A stretch of 9,317 nt of DNA. Source: an uncultured Saprospiraceae bacterium (GTDB lineage: Bacteria > Bacteroidota > Bacteroidia > Chitinophagales > Saprospiraceae). The notes under the pieces were generated by a model. That model was not told the origin of the DNA and ran no database searches. It worked only from the letters and a program-made list of their open reading frames with translations. A program made the translations under genes and the position numbers. Below, one piece after another: positions 7,047-9,317 of this stretch. Position 1 is the stretch's first letter. The number at the start of each line of letters is the position of its first letter. Where the stretch lies: positions 1 through 9,317 of the forward strand of contig CALBVQ010000101.1 of the NCBI GenBank assembly GCA_937969485.1, given 5' to 3'.

Positions 7047-7742
7047 CTAGAACATCTCTTCTTTAATTACTGGTAGAATACGAGCAAGCCATGCTGTATA
7101 TTGTTTTGTTGAAGGATGTAATCCATCAGGTGCCACCAATGAAAAATCTTGTAAGCCTTGCCTCGATATATCTGTGATGCTGATATACTTCACGTCATTT
7201 TCTTGTGCATGTAATTTAGCAAAGGCGTTGTATTCATCTAACTCTTCTGAAATTTTCAGCATATTACCATTCTGACCAAAGGGTGTAAATCCGTAGTCTG
7301 GAATAGATATTACATTAACTCGACTTGCAATTCCATTCACTTTACTTAGCGAATAATCTAATAATTCAGGAAATTCAGTCTCATAAACAGAGAACGACTT
7401 ATTCTGGTATTGATTATTCACGCCAATAAGCAAGTAAACATAGTCGTATGAATCTTGCAGGTCAGCAGTTTCTATGGCTGTCAGGAGATTAGTCGTAGTC
7501 CAGCCTGTTGTTGCGATAATCTCTGATTCTATCTTTGTGTCGGGTGAAAAGATTTCGAGGGAGTCGACTAGCTGGGCAGGGTATCGACAAGAATCGCATA
7601 CACTCTGACCGATTGTATAGCTATCTCCCAAAAATAATATTGAGATTTCTCTAGGTTCAATTGGCTGCATTATCTCTGGAGATTCGCATGCCGTATTGAT
7701 AACTAAGGTGAGTAAGATGGTCTTGAGAAGGATTTGCATCAT
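7047..7742 (-). CDS. SGNH/GDSL-family lipoprotein hydrolase
   Basis: Predicted exported esterase or acyl-hydrolase of 231 residues. The hydrophobic leader ends in NTAC (Cys19), so it is probably a lipoprotein. The SGNH blocks are present in order: GDSYTIG with nucleophile Ser41 (block I), TTGW with Gly80 (block II), LIGVNNQY with Gly107 and Asn109 or Asn110 (block III), and APDGLHPS with Asp206 and His209 (block V). The catalytic set therefore appears complete. Cys49 and Cys52 (CDSC) form a close pair near the active site that might be disulphide-bonded in the periplasm. Substrate unknown; deacetylation of glycans or lipid ester cleavage are both usual in the family. Transcribed alone. Two adjacent ATGs (7742, 7739) could serve as the start. 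Confidence 0.87.
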   Translation of the reverse strand: MMQILLKTILLTLVINTACESPEIMQPIEPREISILFLGDSYTIGQSVCDSCRYPAQLVDSLEIFSPDTKIESEIIATTGWTTTNLLTAIETADLQDSYDYVYLLIGVNNQYQNKSFSVYETEFPELLDYSLSKVNGIASRVNVISIPDYGFTPFGQNGNMLKISEELDEYNAFAKLHAQENDVKYISITDISRQGLQDFSLVAPDGLHPSTKQYTAWLARILPVIKEEMF

Positions 7743-8197
7743 AGTATTGTTTGGCTAATATTTAAAAAAATGACGGGCCATTTTGTTTAGCCATGCAAGA
7801 CAAAAGGTCATTTTTATTTACTTTTAGCGATAGTATTTAAAGACTTTCTGTGATTTCGGCTTGAACCTAAATGGTTATTTTAGACATGGTCTAGGGGTGA
7901 ATCTGAAACAGATTTACTTATGAGAGTCATACAAAACTTACGATGAAACATGGTGGAATGGATTTTTTGTAGTGTTCTTGGATGGAGATTCTGAATTAAA
8001 AATGTATTAATACCGAAGCGCAATATGTATCACTTCTGAAGCCAGTATGGTTTGAGAGCGGGAGCTCAACAGTTGTTTTGAAACGTAGGCGAGGTCACCA
8101 TCACGATGAGAATTAAAAGAGCTGGACGTTCCCATTATCGAAGCAGTTTCAACTCGTAATTGATATCTTAATGCATATTTTATGCTAAACATGAACA
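7743..8197. other. 455-bp gene-free stretch with small hairpins and a repeat fragment
   Basis: No supported gene lies here. A 68-codon minus-strand open frame (8007-8213) overlaps the start of the next gene and looks like chance. Three small inverted repeats cluster at 7865-7914: AACC/GGTT, TAGAC-ATG-GTCTA (7881-7893) and AATCTG-AAA-CAGATT (7900-7914). GGCTAA (7753-7758) can pair with TTAGCC (7787-7792) in the leader of the SGNH gene. The right end carries the repeat fragment at 8143-8180. No consensus -7 promoter box was seen on either strand. Confidence 0.5.
8143..8180. repeat. Partial copy of the 162-231 hairpin element
   Basis: ATATCTTAATGCATATTT (8163-8180) is an exact 18-bp copy of 202-219. 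In an ungapped alignment the similarity also includes GCAGT (8143-8147 against 182-186) and TAAT (8157-8160 against 196-199), for about 28 identical bases of 38. The outer AACCCGAA/TTCGGGTT arms are not recognisable here, so this would be a decayed or truncated copy. It lies immediately upstream of the TfoX-like gene (ATG 8198) and may overlap its promoter. Confidence 0.5.
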
Positions 8198-8563
8198 ATG
8201 AAAGTAAAAGCACCTATCCCGTTTGAGTTTGTGATTGACGAATTATTTGAATTTGAACCGAGAGTTCAGCGAATGTTTGGTGCCCATGGGGTTTACATAG
8301 GTGAAAAGATGTATTTCGTTCTTCGGGAATCAGAAAAAAGTGTAGCTGATAATGGGATATGGATAGCTACTGATAAACAGTACCATCAAAATTTGAAACA
8401 CCGTTTTCCTGCCATTCGAAATTTCGCAGTTATGAAGATTAAGAAATGGCTGATTTTACCAGTCGAGGCTGAAAACTTCGAAGAAACAGCGATGGAATTG
8501 TGTCAGTTAGTAAAGGATGGAAATCCTGCAATTGGTATTGTTCCTGGTAGCAGTAAAAAATAA
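8198..8563 (+). CDS. TfoX N-terminal domain-like protein
   Basis: Small cytoplasmic protein of 121 residues. The recognisable part is the RMFGAHGVYIGEKMYFVL segment (25-42), which matches the MFGG-x-G-(I/V)-Y-x-x-x-x-MF pattern of TfoX/Sxy N-terminal domains. It is followed by a strand with GIWIATD (53-59), F-P-A-I-R-N-F (70-76), WLILPVE (84-90) and a C-terminal helix (93-107), consistent with the compact alpha/beta fold of that domain. No TfoX C-terminal domain is present, as is common for stand-alone versions. TfoX/Sxy in gamma-proteobacteria regulates competence, but that role should not be assumed here. An MmcQ/YjbR-like protein is the main alternative. Convergent with the AHSA1 gene. Confidence 0.6.
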   Translation: MKVKAPIPFEFVIDELFEFEPRVQRMFGAHGVYIGEKMYFVLRESEKSVADNGIWIATDKQYHQNLKHRFPAIRNFAVMKIKKWLILPVEAENFEETAMELCQLVKDGNPAIGIVPGSSKK

Positions 8564-8590
8564 GATTTGAACTGTTTCTCGTACATACAC

Positions 8591-8606
8591 AGCACAACGA
8601 TGTGCT
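8591..8606. terminator. Weak hairpin between convergent genes
   Basis: AGCACA-ACGA-TGTGCT forms a perfect 6-bp stem between the stop codons of the TfoX-like (8563) and AHSA1 (8628) genes, where a shared terminator would be expected. Neither side is followed by a real T-run, so intrinsic termination is uncertain. Confidence 0.3.
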
Positions 8607-8627
8607 CTTACTGAAAGCTAAATGAGC

Positions 8628-9032
8628 CTACATATCTTCCGTAAAGGCCTTGAAATTTCGTAGAATATTAAGCCAACCTTCTCTTTGGGTTTCAAGTGCA
8701 TTGCTCATTTCTGGTTCGATTTCTTGCACTACTGTTGTGGTTTCACCGTTGTCTATGAAGTATGTTTTTACTTGCCTCCCATCTTCTGTATAGTATTCGA
8801 TAAATGTAGGTCCTACGATTTGCGTAAAAGTACCTCGAAAAGGAAAAGCTTTACTTCCATCTCTAGCTGCCATTGTGATGTTGAAGTCCCCATTGGGTTG
8901 AAAGTCAAAGTATGCCTTTGGGCAATACCAATCCGGGGAACTGAAAAACCACTTTGTCACATTGTATTCGTCTGTCCAGCTATGCCACACATCTTCGAGT
9001 TGTTTATCTACGGTTATTTGGACTTCGAACAT
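8628..9032 (-). CDS. SRPBCC / AHSA1-like (START-fold) domain protein
   Basis: Cytoplasmic protein of 134 residues, full length for the AHSA1 branch of the SRPBCC superfamily. It opens with the usual strand and helix (VQITVDKQLEDVWHSWTD, 4-21). Next come W-F-F-S-S-P-D-W (28-35), a beta-rich central part with G-D-F-N-I-T-M (48-54) and F-P-F-R-G-T-F (63-69), and a C-terminal helix with the typical EGWLNILRNFKAF pattern (118-130). The fold makes a deep hydrophobic pocket for small lipophilic ligands. No substrate can be inferred, and a co-chaperone role like that of eukaryotic Aha1 is not implied. The gene stands alone, divergent from the exported protein at 9166. Confidence 0.85.
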   Translation of the reverse strand: MFEVQITVDKQLEDVWHSWTDEYNVTKWFFSSPDWYCPKAYFDFQPNGDFNITMAARDGSKAFPFRGTFTQIVGPTFIEYYTEDGRQVKTYFIDNGETTTVVQEIEPEMSNALETQREGWLNILRNFKAFTEDM

Positions 9033-9125
9033 ATTTGATGGTTATTCTATATAAAAAGATGAAGAGTTAAAATATTGTTGGTAAAATTAGGTTATTTATT
9101 TATCTGCATGTTAGTCATTGTAATC

Positions 9126-9144
9126 TTTGGGCTTTAAGCCCAAA
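9126..9144. promoter_or_regulatory. Perfect 19-bp dyad upstream of the last gene
   Basis: TTTGGGCTTTAAGCCCAAA has 9-bp arms in perfect symmetry around a single T. It ends 21 nt before the ATG at 9166 and lies between divergent genes. A-bases rather than T-bases follow it on the plus strand, and the minus-strand gene starts further left, so it does not fit a terminator for either neighbour. It could be an operator for a dimeric regulator or a 5' UTR hairpin close to the ribosome-binding region. Confidence 0.45.
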
Positions 9145-9165
9145 AAAATAAACACTACAATTTAT

Positions 9166-9317
9166 ATGAAAACTTACACTTACGTCTTGGCTTTAACTTT
9201 TTTATTTCCCCTATTTCTTGCTGCACAAAAGTCTTCGTACCTTTCAGCAGATCTAGGTATTACTGCATCCAAAAATCACTATGCAGATAACAGTTTGTCT
9301 GGTTACCTTACAGATAA
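9166..9317 (+). CDS. Exported protein, probable outer-membrane barrel (partial, 5' end only)
   Basis: The first 50 codons of an open frame that runs off the right edge. A clear signal peptide (MKTYTYVLALTFLFPLFLAA) is followed by a glutamine, giving a probable signal peptidase I cut before QKSS. The mature start, S-S-Y-L-S-A-D-L-G-I-T, has the alternating pattern of a first transmembrane beta-strand. This suggests a Bacteroidota outer-membrane beta-barrel protein, but 50 residues are too few to name a family. A perfect 19-bp dyad lies just upstream. No typical Shine-Dalgarno; the leader before the ATG is A/T-rich. Confidence 0.65.
   Translation, partial: MKTYTYVLALTFLFPLFLAAQKSSYLSADLGITASKNHYADNSLSGYLTD

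Noticed and set aside
8007..8213. 68-codon minus-strand open frame
   Set aside because: It overlaps the start of the TfoX-like gene and contains the repeat fragment; no domain or conserved pattern is visible.
8685..9038. 117-codon plus-strand open frame
   Set aside because: It lies almost wholly opposite the AHSA1-like gene, whose family motifs are clear.

Overview
The window looks like chromosomal DNA of a member of the Bacteroidota, probably a Cytophagales-type marine or soil bacterium. The evidence is an AT-rich composition, weak or absent Shine-Dalgarno sequences, an ExbB-ExbD-ExbD-TonB gene order, a long FG-GAP/ASPIC-UnbV lipoprotein of a type common in this phylum, and one match to the Bacteroidota -7 promoter consensus (TAnnTTTG). 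The genus is inference; no rRNA or other marker is present.

Layout. Positions 1-334 hold no convincing gene. They contain a (CA)9 microsatellite, a roughly 70-bp near-palindromic hairpin element and a small GAAA-loop hairpin. The left half of the window (335-6342) is read on the minus strand. Transcription runs from exbB (6342) through two overlapping or abutting exbD paralogues to a TonB-family energy transducer (ending 3920). After a 282-bp gap comes a 1100-residue surface lipoprotein with 7 + 7 calcium-type FG-GAP motifs around a central ASPIC/UnbV domain (3637-335). The gap shows no obvious terminator, so read-through into the lipoprotein gene is possible but unproven.

The right half is a set of small single genes of mixed orientation: a CoA-binding (YccU-like) protein (+), an SGNH/GDSL lipoprotein hydrolase (-), a TfoX-N-like protein (+), an AHSA1/SRPBCC protein (-), and the first 50 codons of an exported protein, probably an outer-membrane barrel (+). 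A 455-bp stretch (7743-8197) has no gene but carries an 18-bp exact copy of part of the hairpin element at the left end of the window, with further ungapped similarity around it.

How the genes work together. ExbB and the two ExbDs form a proton-driven inner-membrane motor, and the TonB-like protein carries its energy across the periplasm to outer-membrane receptors. The FG-GAP lipoprotein and the truncated outer-membrane protein may act at the cell surface, but no SusC/SusD pair lies in the window to link them directly. I see no clear undescribed system. The points most worth following are the hairpin repeat family, the paired ExbDs, the symmetric double-propeller lipoprotein and the perfect dyad just ahead of the last gene.
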